Part shown: in pieces, positions 22,293 through 33,234 of the stretch
How positions within the stretch are numbered: position 1 is the stretch's first letter
Layout: every line of letters begins with the position of its first letter
Assembly: GCA_022316685.1 (NCBI GenBank)
Contig: JAKJHU010000759.1
Coordinates: forward strand, 1 to 64,000
Direction of reading: 5' to 3'
From: Progne subis subis
Taxonomy: Eukaryota; Chordata; Aves; Passeriformes; Hirundinidae
DNA: 64,000 bases
Made by a program: the position numbers and the translations under genes
Notes under the pieces: generated by a model
What the model saw: only the letters and a program-made list of their open reading frames with translations
Told to the model about the DNA's origin: nothing
Database searches by the model: none

Positions 22293-22940
22293 TGTCCTAG
22301 GGTGACTTTATGATGCTTGTATCCCCAGTCTGTTCTGTCTGAGTTGGATATTGTGTTCTGTGCCTTTAAGCCTGGTTCTGAGAGTGAACGGGGAGACAGA
22401 GAAGGGCCGAGTTTGTTTTCAGAAACTGCACTCACTCCTCTGCATTCCGGCTCCTGGACTGTGTTTGTCTGAAGCACAGACAGACAGCGGGACAGAGATC
22501 TCCTGTGCTTTTAGTTAGTTTTAGCTAGCTTTAGAGGCAGAGAAGTTCCCTGGACTGTTTTTTCCTTTTTCTTGGGACTTGTTTAAACCTGCTCGGGCTG
22601 AAAACCCAGAAGAGCACCAGGAGCTCAGCACCTTCACCCCACCGGGGCCCAGGACGGCATTTTCCAGCATCAGAGGGACTGATGAGACATGGAGTGAGCG
22701 AGCTATGACCACGGCAAGGACTTTCCTCAATTTTGCCCTCGTCTTCAGAGTGGTGAGAGGTTTTATTGTTTCATATAATTCATTCTTTCTGCTTGTGGGC
22801 ATTTGTTAAATAAATAGTTTTTTCAACTTTTTCTAAGGGGATTTTTTTCCCTGACCAACTGGGGCTGGGGCCATTTGGGTTTGCTTCCCAGAGGGACCCT
22901 ATTTGGAGGTTTCCTCCCAAATTTGCCCTAAACCAGGACA
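22293..22940 (+). mobile_element. solo ERVL-type LTR nested in the ERV1
   Basis: A 648-bp LTR starts TGTCCTAGGGTGACTTTATG and ends AAACCAGGACA, so the ends form the inverted pair TGTCCT/AGGACA. A perfect 5-bp duplication CCCCT flanks it (22,288-22,292 and 22,941-22,945), which is usual for ERVL-type elements. AATAAA at 22,809-22,814 gives the plus orientation, opposite to the host provirus. No internal retroviral sequence remains. Confidence 0.9.
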
Positions 22941-23050
22941 CCCCTTCACTATAACATAGTCATTCCCCACTGGCAGTAAAGCTTTATTTAAAACTGAATA
23001 TGTTGGTCTCGTATCCACCATGAGTTTCACCTTCTCCGCCTCTTTTCCCA
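22941..23050 (-). pseudogene. ERV1 protease, active-site piece
   Basis: The minus-strand reading gives a retroviral aspartic protease core, KLMVDTRPTYSVLN, at about 22,990-23,030. The expected Asp-Thr-Gly triad is Asp-Thr-Arg here. The piece is cut from its continuation by the nested LTR at 22,940. Confidence 0.7.
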
Positions 23051-24394
23051 GCTTCATTTTTATAACCAGTGGATCTGCAGGGGTGGAATCCCCCTGTTTC
23101 AGGTACTAAATGTGACTTTCACACACAAACTTTAAGATCTCGGGTTCCAAATCCACTTGCCTAAGGTGTTGTTCTTGCCACACCCAAGTACATACACTCT
23201 GTTGCCTTGCAAAAAAATAATACCAACACCTTGTACAAATCTTACACTATATTAACACCCACACGGGATGCCACTCTCTCAAAAGTTAATTGTCCTGAAA
23301 TTTCCACAAAAACAAGTTATCCAACTCCTCTCTCTTGGAAGATCCAGATCCTCTACTGCAGCTTGCTCCCAATCCAAGGCTACCAGCCTTCCTGCAGAGG
23401 TCTTATACACCCCTTCTATAAAACCTTTGTTTGTTTGTTTTGTTTTTTACCCAGCAATATGCTCAATTCAAGAACTCCCATGGGCCAAGGGTCCAAACCA
23501 CTAATGGAGAAGAGTTCTCTCCACTCATCTAGCCACAGTTAAAACACCCAATAAAACACCAGTAATCACCACACACTCAGGCACAGCACGCTCAGACACT
23601 GCACACTCTCCTGTGCTCCCTCTCTGTATTCCCACGCTTTGCCTGTCTCTGGTTCCGGTCGCCCAGGGAAGGAAACGCAGATCGGGGCTCTGCACTCACT
23701 CTGTGTCTGCTGGCACATCTCACTCACACAATCAAATGTTCAAACTTAGCAATCACACAAATACAGGAACAGTAACTCAATTGCAGTTATAGTTGGTTGT
23801 CACAAGAGAGGAGTGTTTCCACACAAATGAATACAGCTATTGCAAAACTCCAAAAATCCTTTCAAAAGGCACTACATCAAAACCACATATCCCACACAGC
23901 ATATATCACTGGCTTTTCATCCCACATAAATCACCTTACATAAATCATCTTACAGAAAGCCTTTTTCCAATCACTAATTAATAGAATCTTACAACAAACA
24001 CAATTTATACAGGATATTTATGGTATAGCAACCAAGTAATAAATAATACTTATAATATCTTGGTTTCTGCTCAGATTACCCTACCTGCCAGTGGCCACCC
24101 AGTGTGGTCAACAGAAATCCCCTTTTTCCATATTTCCAAAATTACTCTACCAGATGTCTCTGACAGATACTTAACCTTGTGCAGACATCTCCAGCTTATT
24201 GGTTTACCTTGAGTGCCCTCCCTTAAAAGTCAATTAAATATACCTTCTCTGACACGTGCAAGGGCTTTGTTTGCCCCTGCAGGAGCGGCCAGGGAGCAGA
24301 GTTCCCCCTGGAAAAGATCTGGGGTGCGCCTTGGAGTGTCCATCCAGACGGGAGCTTCTGCAGCCAGACAAAAAGTCCCTTGGTGGTCAACAAG
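23051..24394 (-). other. ERV1 leader region, gag not recognised
   Basis: About 1.3 kb lies between the protease and the 5' LTR (24,395-25,052). No matrix, capsid or zinc-knuckle motif could be read in any frame, so most of gag is deleted or decayed. The bases next to the LTR (minus strand 'cttgttgaccaccaaggg') should hold the primer binding site but match no tRNA class I can name. Confidence 0.5.
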
Positions 24395-25052
24395 TGAAGG
24401 GTAGAATAGGAACTTTACAATGAGAAAATTCTAAAGCAGGTATGTTTTATTTCCAGCTGGGACACACGGGGGGACATTTCCTCCAAACCATGCTTGCTCT
24501 GGTGACTTTCTCTCGCTTATTTATCTTTTGAGGTATTATGCATTTGAAGTATATGCATTAAATTTACAATACACCTATACATATTCATTACCTAGCTCTG
24601 CCTAGCCTTGCTTCATATTACAATTAGCTAGAAGATCTTTCTGCAGCTGCAGAGTCCCCTCTGGTGGTCATGGGTTGGCATCTTCTGATGAAGTAACTAG
24701 TCTTCCTCCCAATATCCTCTTCTTGACCCCTCCTTCTGGGCAGGCACAGGAGGGATTTGGCTAGTTCCCATGTCAGTTGGTCCTGGCCAAACCATCAGCC
24801 TGGTTCTTGCTGGCTCCCAAGCCACCAAGTTCTGCTTTATTGATTTTTGGCAAATACCAAAATCCTGCTTTGCTAAGTTTCAACATTTTATATCTTACCT
24901 ATTGGACTTGGACCTAATAACTACCTAGCAGTCAAGTTTATTAGCTAATCTTCTATGTGTTCTCAGTACAACCTGGTTTTTTACTTCTACAAAATCACCA
25001 AAAGCTGCTGCTAAAATCTTGCATTTTCATATCCATTAACGTCCCCATATCA
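24395..25052 (-). repeat. 5' LTR of the ERV1 provirus
   Basis: The LTR is 658 bp and pairs with 16,995-17,631. Minus-strand AATAAA corresponds to TTTATT at 24,446-24,451. The outer end (25,052) is followed by the target duplication AGTG. Confidence 0.88.
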
Positions 25053-25056
25053 AGTG

Positions 25057-25986
25057 CACACAATGCTGGAGCACCCCAGAGAGAGCTTTGCCATGGGGCT
25101 CACCCTGAATGTGCTGCTGGGCTGGGCTGGGCTGGGCTGTGCTGGGCTGGGCTTGGCTGGGGTTAGGGCAGGGGAGGTGGGCAGAGCTGGACAGAAGCTG
25201 GGTTAGACTGGGAAATTCCCAGGAGATAAACCCCACCCATGTCAGCTGAGCTGTGTGACTCTGCAGGGCCAGGACACATTCCAGCAGGTTTGTGGGGCTG
25301 TGCCAGTCCCCTGGCAGGGATCTCACACAGGCAGGTGCAGCGCTGAGGAGGTTGGTCTGTGGCCTTGGTGGCATGGTCAGTCTGAGAAGGTGCCCCAGGG
25401 CTTTGACCATCACTTCAGCCACTTCTAGCAGCCTCTTTCAGACCTAGGAACTCACCCTAGTTTATTGGTCTATTTGTTCAGTGGTTATCTTCTTCCTCCT
25501 GATGATTTCAGCCACCCTGTCCCAGGCTCCCTCCTCACCCAGCCCTTGGCAGACCCCAGGGCAGGGCTCTCTGTGAACCCTGCCATGGGATGTGGGTGTT
25601 GGAACTGGACACTGAGGTCTGGTGTGGACACTCTGGTGGGGAACATTTGCCCACCCAAAACACACCCTGTGCTGTGCGTGTCTGATGAGGGGAATGTGGG
25701 GCCTGTGCTGGGCAGGGGGCTGTGCTGCCTCAGGGACAAATGACAGGGATGAGACACAACACAACCACCAGGAGGTGGAATTGAGGACAAGCTAAAGAGA
25801 AGGAATTCAGAAATGTGACCTGAGGGTGTGTTCATGTGTTTAGGAAAGCCAAAGCTCAGCTGGAGCTGATGGAGGCTAAAGGCAACATCCAGAGAAAAGT
25901 TAATTCAGTCACTGTGTTTGCAGTAAATCCCTGCAAAAGGAACATGTCAACCTGCTGCTAACTGAGGGCAGGAGGGGCAAATCTAG
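25057..25986. other. non-coding stretch with (GGGCT)n run
   Basis: No gene is recognised. A pentanucleotide GGGCT-type microsatellite with small interruptions spans about 25,117-25,165. The rest is mixed-composition sequence with no duplicate found elsewhere in the window, which makes it one of the few apparently single-copy stretches. Confidence 0.6.
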
Positions 25987-26394
25987 GATCATGGAATGGC
26001 CTGGGTTGGAATCCTAAAGATCACCCAGTTCCAATCTCCTGCCATGGGCAAGGACACCTTCCACTGGACCAGATTGCTCCATGCAACCTGGCCTTGAACA
26101 CCTCTAGAGGTGGGGAGTCTGCAGCCTCTCTGGGTAACCTGTGCCAAGGACTCACCACCCTCACTGGGAAGAATTTCTTCCCAATATCTCATCTAAACCT
26201 GCCCTCCATCTCCTCATGGCCATTCCCTCTCATCCTATCGCTCCAGGCCTTTGTCCAAAGTCCCTCTGCAGCTTCTCAAAGCCCCTTTAGGTGCTGGAAT
26301 GGGCTCTAATGTCTCCCTGGAGCCTTCTTGTGCCCAGGCTGAACAGCTGCAGCTCTCTCAGCCTGGCTCCAGAGCAGAGGTGTTCCAGCCCTGC
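25987..26394 (-). mobile_element. CR1 LINE 3' end
   Basis: The reverse strand shows a standard CR1 3' region. Phrases include 'ggccttgaacacctc', 'gaatttcttcccaatat' and 'ctcagcctggctcc', with the 3' terminus at 25,987. It is 5'-truncated and runs straight into the 37-bp array at 26,395. Confidence 0.85.
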
Positions 26395-26735
26395 AAACGT
26401 TCATTGTGACACTGCAGGGCCTCCTGTAACCAAGGGTGCATTGTCACACTGTGGAATCAAGGAGACCCTTGCGACACTTTGGGGCCTCAAGGAACCAAGC
26501 AACCATTTGAACACTGCAGAACCAAGGAGACCATTGTTACACTGAGGGGCCTCATGGAACCATAGAATCCATTGTACCATGAAGGCGCCTCATGGAACCA
26601 AGTGTCCTTTGGGATACTGCGAACCAATGGGTCATTGAGACACTCTGGGGCTCCACAAAACCAAGGGGCCATTGTGACAATGCAGGGCCTCATGGAACCA
26701 AGGAGAGCAGTGCAACATTGCAAGTGCTCATGGAA
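26395..26735 (+). repeat. 37-bp minisatellite array, copy 3
   Basis: About nine degenerate copies of the 37-bp unit (cattgtgacactgcagggcctc). Frames stay open on both strands for the compositional reason given for copy 1. Confidence 0.85.
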
Positions 26736-26945
26736 TCAAAGTGTTCTTTCCTTGGGGTCTCTTTGATGGTCTCTGGTGGTTGGTGATGCCACAGTCACAC
26801 CTGACAGCCTGGTGGACTCTTAAAAGCTGGCACAGTTGGAGCTGGTCATTTTCCAATTCACCTACTTACACAATGGGCATTGTGCAGTTCCATGGGCCCA
26901 TGGGCTTTGAAGAACAAGCACTATTTTCAATGATTTCCACAGGCG
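26736..26945 (-). mobile_element. LTR fragment
   Basis: This piece ('ggtctctggtggt', 'cttacacaatgggcattgtg', 'ccatgggcccatggg') matches 54,240-54,420, where it belongs to a longer minus-strand LTR with an upstream polyadenylation signal. The ends are not resolved. Confidence 0.55.
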
Positions 26946-27480
26946 CTGGCCCTGTCCCACAAGGCCTGGGCTGAGTCCTGCCCCTGCACGCTCACACAGG
27001 CTGAGATGGACACTGATGGTTTCTGTGCCAGGCTCTCTCAGCCCAGCCCAGCTCCCTCCAAGCTCTGCCAGCTGCCCTGAGCTCTCGGCAGCACCAAGGG
27101 CCTCTCCCCAGCACAGCCCAGCCGGCTCTGGCCCCACAGCTCTGCTCAGGGCAGGCTGCTCTGGGCAGGGGCCCCACGGCCTCAGCCCCTCGCAAGGGCA
27201 CAGCAGCAGCTGCAGCTCAGAGAGGGCTCAGCCCCAGCCATGGGGGAAGGTGCCTGGCCAAGGGAAAAGGAGGCTCCCTGTGTGCCCTGCTCTCCTCTCC
27301 AGGACATCCTGAGAGCTCTGCAGCCCCTGCTGCCATGCCATCTGCCCAGGCCAGCACAACAGCCCCGGCCTTGTGGCCCTCAGGAGCTGTTCCTGCTCCA
27401 GGCCCAGGCCCATCCCAAAGCTGGGGCAGCCAGAACACTGTGCCCATTTCTGTTCATTCCTGACATGATGAGGATAGTAC
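26946..27480 (+). repeat. GC-rich block D, copy 2
   Basis: Near-identical to 39,235-39,760 and, inverted, to 1,925-2,400. It includes the 'cctgacatgatgagg' end near 27,460. Non-coding. Confidence 0.78.
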
Positions 27481-27790
27481 ATTAATTTTAAACAAGTGGT
27501 AGCAGATTCATTTATTTCACATAAATACAATGGCAGGTTCATTTATTTCACATAAATGCAATGGGAGTCTCCCTTCTTACATAGTGTCTCTTGGTCACTC
27601 AGGAAGGAGGGATAATTAAATTGAAGGGGGTGAATAATAGCATTTCTTTTCATATAACAGAATCAGAATTAGAATCAGATAAATAATTGCAAATTTACAT
27701 AAGGGCAGACTTGGCCTCTCATGATGTTCATTGGGAGCTGCTGACAGTGGAAAGCAGGCCTTCTTTAGCTTCTTCTGGTGGGTTACCTGC
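27481..27790. other. A+T-rich stretch with short duplication
   Basis: No gene. A direct duplication of about 30 bp ('ggcaggttcatttatttcac'-like) occurs at about 27,507-27,565. The sequence may be LTR-derived. It forms the left flank of the solo LTR at 27,791. Confidence 0.45.
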
Positions 27791-28574
27791 TGTTGGGGAT
27801 TAGATTTGTTCCTTTTTGTCTTAAAGAATTTTTCCCCATAACTTACTAGGAAACAAAGTGCTGATAATTTGAAGGTACTTCACTAACACAAAAAGACGTG
27901 GCCGGGAGGGAGACAATCACAGGAAGTTTGGGGGAGGGAAAAAGGACAGGGCTGGGGGGAGCTGGGTTTTCTTTTTCCTGCTTGCGGCATCAGAGAGGCA
28001 CGGTCGGGTGGCTGCTTACTGCGTGAGGAGTCCGCTGTTAATGGAGGGTCCGGTTCTGGGAATTCTACCACCATCCATCATCTGCTGGAGTGCCCAGGAA
28101 TTTGGAGTCCCTTCGCCTGCCCTGCTGGAGCTGGACCAGCCCCATTCAACCATCGTGGCTTCTTCAGCACTGCTCACTTTGCTGGGACACCCCCTTTTTT
28201 GCCTGCCAGGACATCTCCCTTTGCCTGCTGGGGACAATCCGCCGTTTCCAGACATCAGCCCCAGAGTGTCCCACCATTCCAGCTTGGTGCTCTTGGGGAG
28301 GGGACCAAGAGATCAGACTGCCCCAGGCTTGTGAAACAAAGCCCCTCGAGGTTCTTGGTTCTGTTTATTATTATTATTGTTGTAGTTGTTGTTGTTTGTT
28401 TGTCCTGTTATATTTACTAGTAAAGAACTGTTATTCCTTTCCCCATAGCTCTGCCTGAAAAAACTCGTTTAATTTTCTAAATTATAATAACTTGAGGGCA
28501 GGGGATTGGAATTCCCCCATTCCTAGGGAGGCCTCGCCCCTCCCTAGCAGATACCTGTCTTTCAAACCAAGACA
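27791..28574 (+). mobile_element. solo ERVL-type LTR
   Basis: A 784-bp LTR starts TGTTGGGGATTAGATTTG and ends CAAACCAAGACA. It is the same family as 45,994-46,667; shared phrases include 'ggagtgcccaggaatt' and 'tcctgttatatttactagta'. The flanking pentamers CCTGC (27,786-27,790) and CCTGT (28,575-28,579) agree with a 5-bp duplication carrying one change. A TTATTATTATT/TTGTTG microsatellite-like stretch lies near 28,360-28,400. Confidence 0.85.
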
Positions 28575-28878
28575 CCTGTGCTGGATTCCACTTGCCTACC
28601 AAGTCACTCTAGTACTCCTCTCCTTGGCTGGACAGGGGAGAGAAAATAATAGGAAGACAACTTGTAGGTTGAGATAAGGAAGATTTCTATAGCAAAAAGG
28701 ACGTTTTACATGCACTGGGTACGAGGTAAAAACCACATAATTTTATTCTCTACTTCCCATCAGCAAGTGATATTCAGCCACTTCCCAAGAAGCAGGGCTT
28801 CCTCAGGAGGAGTGGTTGATCAAGAAGGAATGCCCTGTAGATAGGGAATGCCTCCTGTTCCTCCTTCTTCCTTAGCTT
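28575..28878 (-). mobile_element. LTR 3' end fragment
   Basis: On the minus strand, 'gggaagtagagaataaaat' (around 28,740-28,760) followed by 'cttatctcaacc' (around 28,670) resembles the 3' end of avian ERVL-type LTRs. No element ends are secure. It forms the region immediately downstream of OR-B. Confidence 0.4.
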
Positions 28879-30043
28879 TTATACCAGAACTAATGTCATA
28901 CAGTCTGGAATATCCCTTTGGTTAATTTGGGTCACTGGCGTGACTTTCTCCCTTCCCAGGATCTTACCCACTTGCAGGCTCTCAATGGAGGCAGAATGCT
29001 GAGAGAAAGAACTGATGCTGTTCCAGGCCTGTGCAGCAGGAGCCAAACCAGGGGTGCGTTTCCAGCTCCTTTCTGTCTCCACCTGCAAAACACTGGGAGG
29101 GCTGTTAGGTGAAAAAAAAAAGCCTGAAAAGAATCCAGTCATGGCTTTCCTGAGAGATTCCTTGAGCTGCTGGTTCCTCAGGCTATAGATGAGGGGGTTC
29201 AGGGCTGGAGGCACCACTGAGTACAGAACTGAAACCGTGAGGTCCATTGCTGGGGATGAGATGGAGGGGGGCTTCAGGTAGACAAATGTGTCAGTAATGA
29301 TAAACAAGGAGAGCACAGCCAGGTGAGGGAGGCAGGTGGAAAAGGCTTTGTGCCGTCCCTGCTCAGAGGGGATCCTCAGCACGGCCCTGAAGATCTGCAC
29401 ATAGGAGAAAACAACGAACGCAAAACAGCAAAAGCCTAAACAGAAAGTGATCACAAGAAGCCCAAGCTCCCTGAGTTTGGAGTGTGAGCACGAGAGCTTG
29501 AGGATGTGTGGGACTTCACAGAAGAACTGGCCCAGGGTGTTGCCATGGCACAGGGGCAGGGAAAATGTACTGGTCGTGTGCACCAGAGCATTGAGAAAGC
29601 CACTGGCCCAGGCAGCTGCTGCCATGTGGGCACAAGCTCTGCTGTCCAGGAGGGTCCCGTAGTGCAGGGGTTTGCAGATGGACACGTAGCGGTCATAGCA
29701 CATGATGGTCAGGAAAAATTCTGTGGTAAGGAAAAAGGCAAAGAAAAATACCTGAGCAGCACAACCTGAGTATGAGATTGCTGGTGTCCCAGAGGGAATT
29801 GTGCATGGCTTTGGGGACAGTGGTGCAGATGGAGCCCAGGTCAGTGAGGGCCAGGTTGAGCAGGAAGAAGAACATGGGCGTGTGCAGGAGGTGGCCGCAG
29901 GCTACGGCGCTGATGATGAGGCCGTTGGCCAGGAGGGCAGCCAGGGAGATGCCCAGGAAGAGGCAGAAGTGCAGGAGCTGCAGCTGCCGCGTGTGTGCCA
30001 ATGGCAGCAGGAGGAAGTGGCTGATGGAGCTGCTGTTGGCCAT
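28879..30043 (-). pseudogene. olfactory receptor OR-B (OR14-like), one frameshift
   Basis: The ATG at 30,043 starts MANSSS... with a glycosylation sequon, then TM1, LHTPMFFFLLNLALTDL and KAMHNSLWDT. A single-base shift near 29,780 moves the reading to a second frame. That frame is then open through MCYDRYVSICKPLHY (29,703 onward), KAFSTCLPHLAVLSLF and NPLIYSLRNQ (around 29,165-29,195). After the usual tail (about 29,134) the frame runs on for 84 extra codons to 28,879, past a 10-base A run at 29,111-29,120, so the normal stop is gone. It is otherwise the least damaged DRY-bearing copy. It could be a recent pseudogene, or intact if the two affected sites are sequence errors. Confidence 0.9.
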
Positions 30044-32930
30044 TTGCAGTGTCTGGACATTCCAACCTGCAGGCAGAGGAAAGACAGTTACATTTGAGGA
30101 GAGTTTGGATAGAAAAGTCGAAGCCCTTTCTCACAGATGCTGCCACTAAACATCTCCACCTTGTCTACGTCTTGGAGAACTTCCTTCACACCTGGGGTGC
30201 TGGAGCCCTGATTGCTCCTGCCAAATATTCAGTGAGGAGCCAGATCTGGTCCTGCAGCACACCAGGGAGTCAGCCCTGACCCCAGTCAGTGCAGGGGAAC
30301 AGTGAGGGCAGGGACCAGTCCTGGTGTTTGAACTTGGACAAAGAATCTGCCCTTAACGTACAGGAGCTGCCAGGGTGAAGGGATGGGGATTGCAGGAGGC
30401 AGAACGAGATTCTGCTGCACCTGGGGAGAAAACAGAGTCCAGTGAGGCAAGAGGATTGTCTGAGGCTTAGTGCAGACTGAGGGGAGCTGCTCTGTCCCTC
30501 TCTCCTGTTCCCAGCTGCCCTGGACTTGCACCTTTCTGAGCTCCACTCCCGTGTTACCCTGAAAGCCAGGAGACACTGCTGAGAGCAGAGGGATCCCTGG
30601 CACACAAAGTGGCTCCTGCCTTTCCCAAAGTCAGGAGAGTCGGCTCATTCCCAGCCTGCCCTGCCCAGAGCTCCCCAGGGCAGAGGGAGCTGGGACACCC
30701 CATTGCTGTGCTCAGCCTGCACAGGAGGAGCCCAAGGGCTGGGCCTGAGCCTGCAGCTGGAACTGCCATTCCCAGAGAGCCCGTCAGCAATGCCAGGAGC
30801 ACCTGGGCAAGGCAAGGAGAGAGAGAGCTGGGCCCTGAGGAAAAGCCTTTCCCTGCCCAGCCCTGCACAGCCCCTGGCAGGCAGCAGCAGTGCAGGACAG
30901 TGGCCCTCAGGCCCTGGTCAGCAGGGAATGGGCACATGGCAGGAGAGATGCCCTTCATCTCTGGGGCTGCTCTGCCGGCCCAGGAGGGGACTGAGGGCCC
31001 CGAGCCCCCGGGCTGAGGGCTGTGCTGGCTGCGAGGGGACACAAGAGCTGTGCTGCTCAGGGCAGTGTGTGCCCTGCAGGGCAGGGCCGGCAGGTGCCAC
31101 ATCTCCCCTGCAGCAGGGCTTCCCTCAGCACTGCCTCCCTCCCTCCCTGCCCACGCCTCTGCTGCTGGAGCTGTCCCAGCCCGAGCTGTTCCTGTGGCCC
31201 CGGGCTCCTTCCCTGCCAGTGCTGCCAGAGCCCAGCCCAGCCCCTGGGCCAGCTCTGCCCTGCAGCTGCTCGGGGCTGCAGGGATTAAAGAACAGCTCCC
31301 CCAGGCCTGGGCACCATGGAAAGGGGATGCTGCATGGATCTGGAGGCTGGGGAGCTGGAGGCACTTGCTGAGGTTCCCAGGAAAATGCAGGGTCGTGGTT
31401 TAAGAGCCTCAGTCCCTGCTCTGCCCTGCACAGCTGAGTTTCCATTGCCACCAAGCTGAGCCAGGGAGAGGGAGCACAGATTCAGGCACTCAAGCGCAGA
31501 GACTCAAGCGAGAAACTCAAGCCCTGAATGATCTCATGAAAAGTCCCATCAGAAACGACCGGGGCATGAGCTGGAGCTTGAGAAGCCCTGGCCCACACAG
31601 CACCCTCTCCATAGCAGCAGGACCTGCCCTGGCAGGAGTCACTCCTGGCACCCACAGCTCCCCTCCACCATCCATGGGGAGCTCCCAGGCAGGCTGAGAG
31701 CTGCCCCTGGCAGGTGGCAGATGCCCTGGCCTGGCCAAGAGCCCTCAGGGCTGCAGGAGCTGCTCTGCACGACAGCCCTGGGCACCCCTGGCTGCAGCCC
31801 CAGCTTCAGCCCCTGCAGCCGTCCCTGGCAGCAGGAGCCGTCCTGCCCTGTCCCTCTGACGGTGCCCAGGGCAGCCCCGCTCTGGAGCACATCCTCCCCC
31901 AAAGCAGAAAGGGCAGCAGAGCCATCCTTACAGTCATGTCAGTCCTGTCCTGGGTCAGCTTGAGGAGATCCCTGCAGCCAGAGACTTACTGTGTCAGGAG
32001 TGGTGATGATTTCTCCATGAAGAAGTTCAGAATTTTCAAAAGGTGTGAAGATTTCTGTGAATAATGTCAGCATTTCCTTCCATTTTTAGCCTCTGCTTCA
32101 CTGCTCTCAGGTACCTGCAGGCAGGGCCCTCAGCCCTCCTGGGCTGGGAGAGGAGCTTCTCCTCAGGAGAAATGTCCTTTTGAAGCTCCTCTTGATTGCC
32201 AGGAGCTACCTCTGTGCCAGGAGTCCAGCCCAGCTCAGCAGCACAGACACAGCATCAGGACTTTAATGACCCTCTCAGGGCTTTGGTGTTGTTTACATCA
32301 GTCTCAGTCCCTGAGAGTGTCTTCAAAAAACTTTTCAAGAACTCAAAATGAAACATTGAAGTTTCTTCATGTTTTAATGGGCCCCATTGAGGGACACGAC
32401 TGAGAAAATGTCCACACGTTCCAGTTAGAGCAGAACACAGGCATGCAGTGGAAAACAAGGCAAAGGTGTCTCTGATGCTGAGCAAACCTGCATGTGTTTC
32501 AGGAATGCAAAGACCAAGGCCTGAGCCCCAGCCCCTGCCAAGGCAGATCCTGTCCCTCCCTCAGTGCTCAGGGCTCTTCCCAGGACACTGGGATGTGGGG
32601 ATGTGCAATGCCAAGGGCAGCACCATGGGGCGGCCCCTGCCAGGCTGCTGAGCAGGGACAAGGAGGCAATGAGGCCCCAGGCCTGCCAGGGTCACTTGTC
32701 TCCTGCTCATGGCTCAGGCCCAGGGCCAGCAGCCATGGCCCAAGTGCTGCAGGAGTTGGCTGTGTCAGGGCCTTTCAGCTGCTGCCCATCCCTGTGCCCT
32801 CTCCAGCCCAGGCTGTCCTACGGTGTCCATGCCCTGCGCCTCTGTCCCTGCAGGCTGTCGTCATCCCCCGGCTGCCCCACCTCGCTGGCCCCTTCCTTTG
32901 CTGACAGCTCTGTCCTGCCTGCCTTGCCTG
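30044..32930 (+). repeat. OR 5'-flank block, copy B
   Basis: Copy of 10,419-13,300 and, inverted, of 47,396-50,302. The GC-rich 30,650-31,370 part preserves a 222-codon open frame also present in both other copies, but neighbouring frames are equally open and the flanks carry indels, so it is treated as non-coding. Confidence 0.8.
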
Positions 32931-33234
32931 GGTACAAAAAGACTTGGGCTGCTCCTGACTCCTTCTCAGGGATGTGTTACACCACAGCACTTCCCTGGAA
33001 GAAGGGAAATTCTTTCCTCTTTGGTTCCAGTCTGGTCCGCCAGCTGCCCTTTGCATTAAGTTTTTTCCTTCTCTGGCTCTTCTCTACTATTTCAAAGGGA
33101 TTCACCTCTCTGAAACCACCCTTCAATCCCTCCCAGGGCTCTCGTCCCTGTCCTCAGTCTCCACTCCACTGAGCACAGAGCTCCTTTGTCCAGATTTAGT
33201 GGTCATGTGCTTGAGGCCATAGGTACCAGACAAG
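32931..33234. repeat. arm-specific connector sequence
   Basis: Non-coding sequence joining the OR flank to the 187-bp array. It matches 47,111-47,395 in reverse ('ggttccagtctggtccgcc'). No gene. Confidence 0.65.

Larger units (their letters stand above)
16995..25052 (-). mobile_element. ERV1 (gammaretrovirus-like) provirus with nested LTR
   Basis: Two LTRs in direct repeat (16,995-17,631 and 24,395-25,052) bound an internal region read on the minus strand as leader, protease, RT, RNase H, integrase and env. A perfect 4-bp duplication, AGTG, lies at 16,991-16,994 and 25,053-25,056; 4 bp is usual for this class. All reading frames are broken, and gag is not recognisable. Over the first 46 LTR columns I count 38 identities, so the insertion is old. 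A plus-strand solo LTR (22,293-22,940) interrupts the protease. Confidence 0.92.

Noticed and set aside
24340..24394. Primer binding site class for the ERV1
   Set aside because: The sequence next to the LTR could not be matched to any tRNA 3' end I can name, so no class is claimed.
23051..24394. gag gene of the ERV1
   Set aside because: I looked for capsid and zinc-knuckle patterns on the minus strand and saw none.
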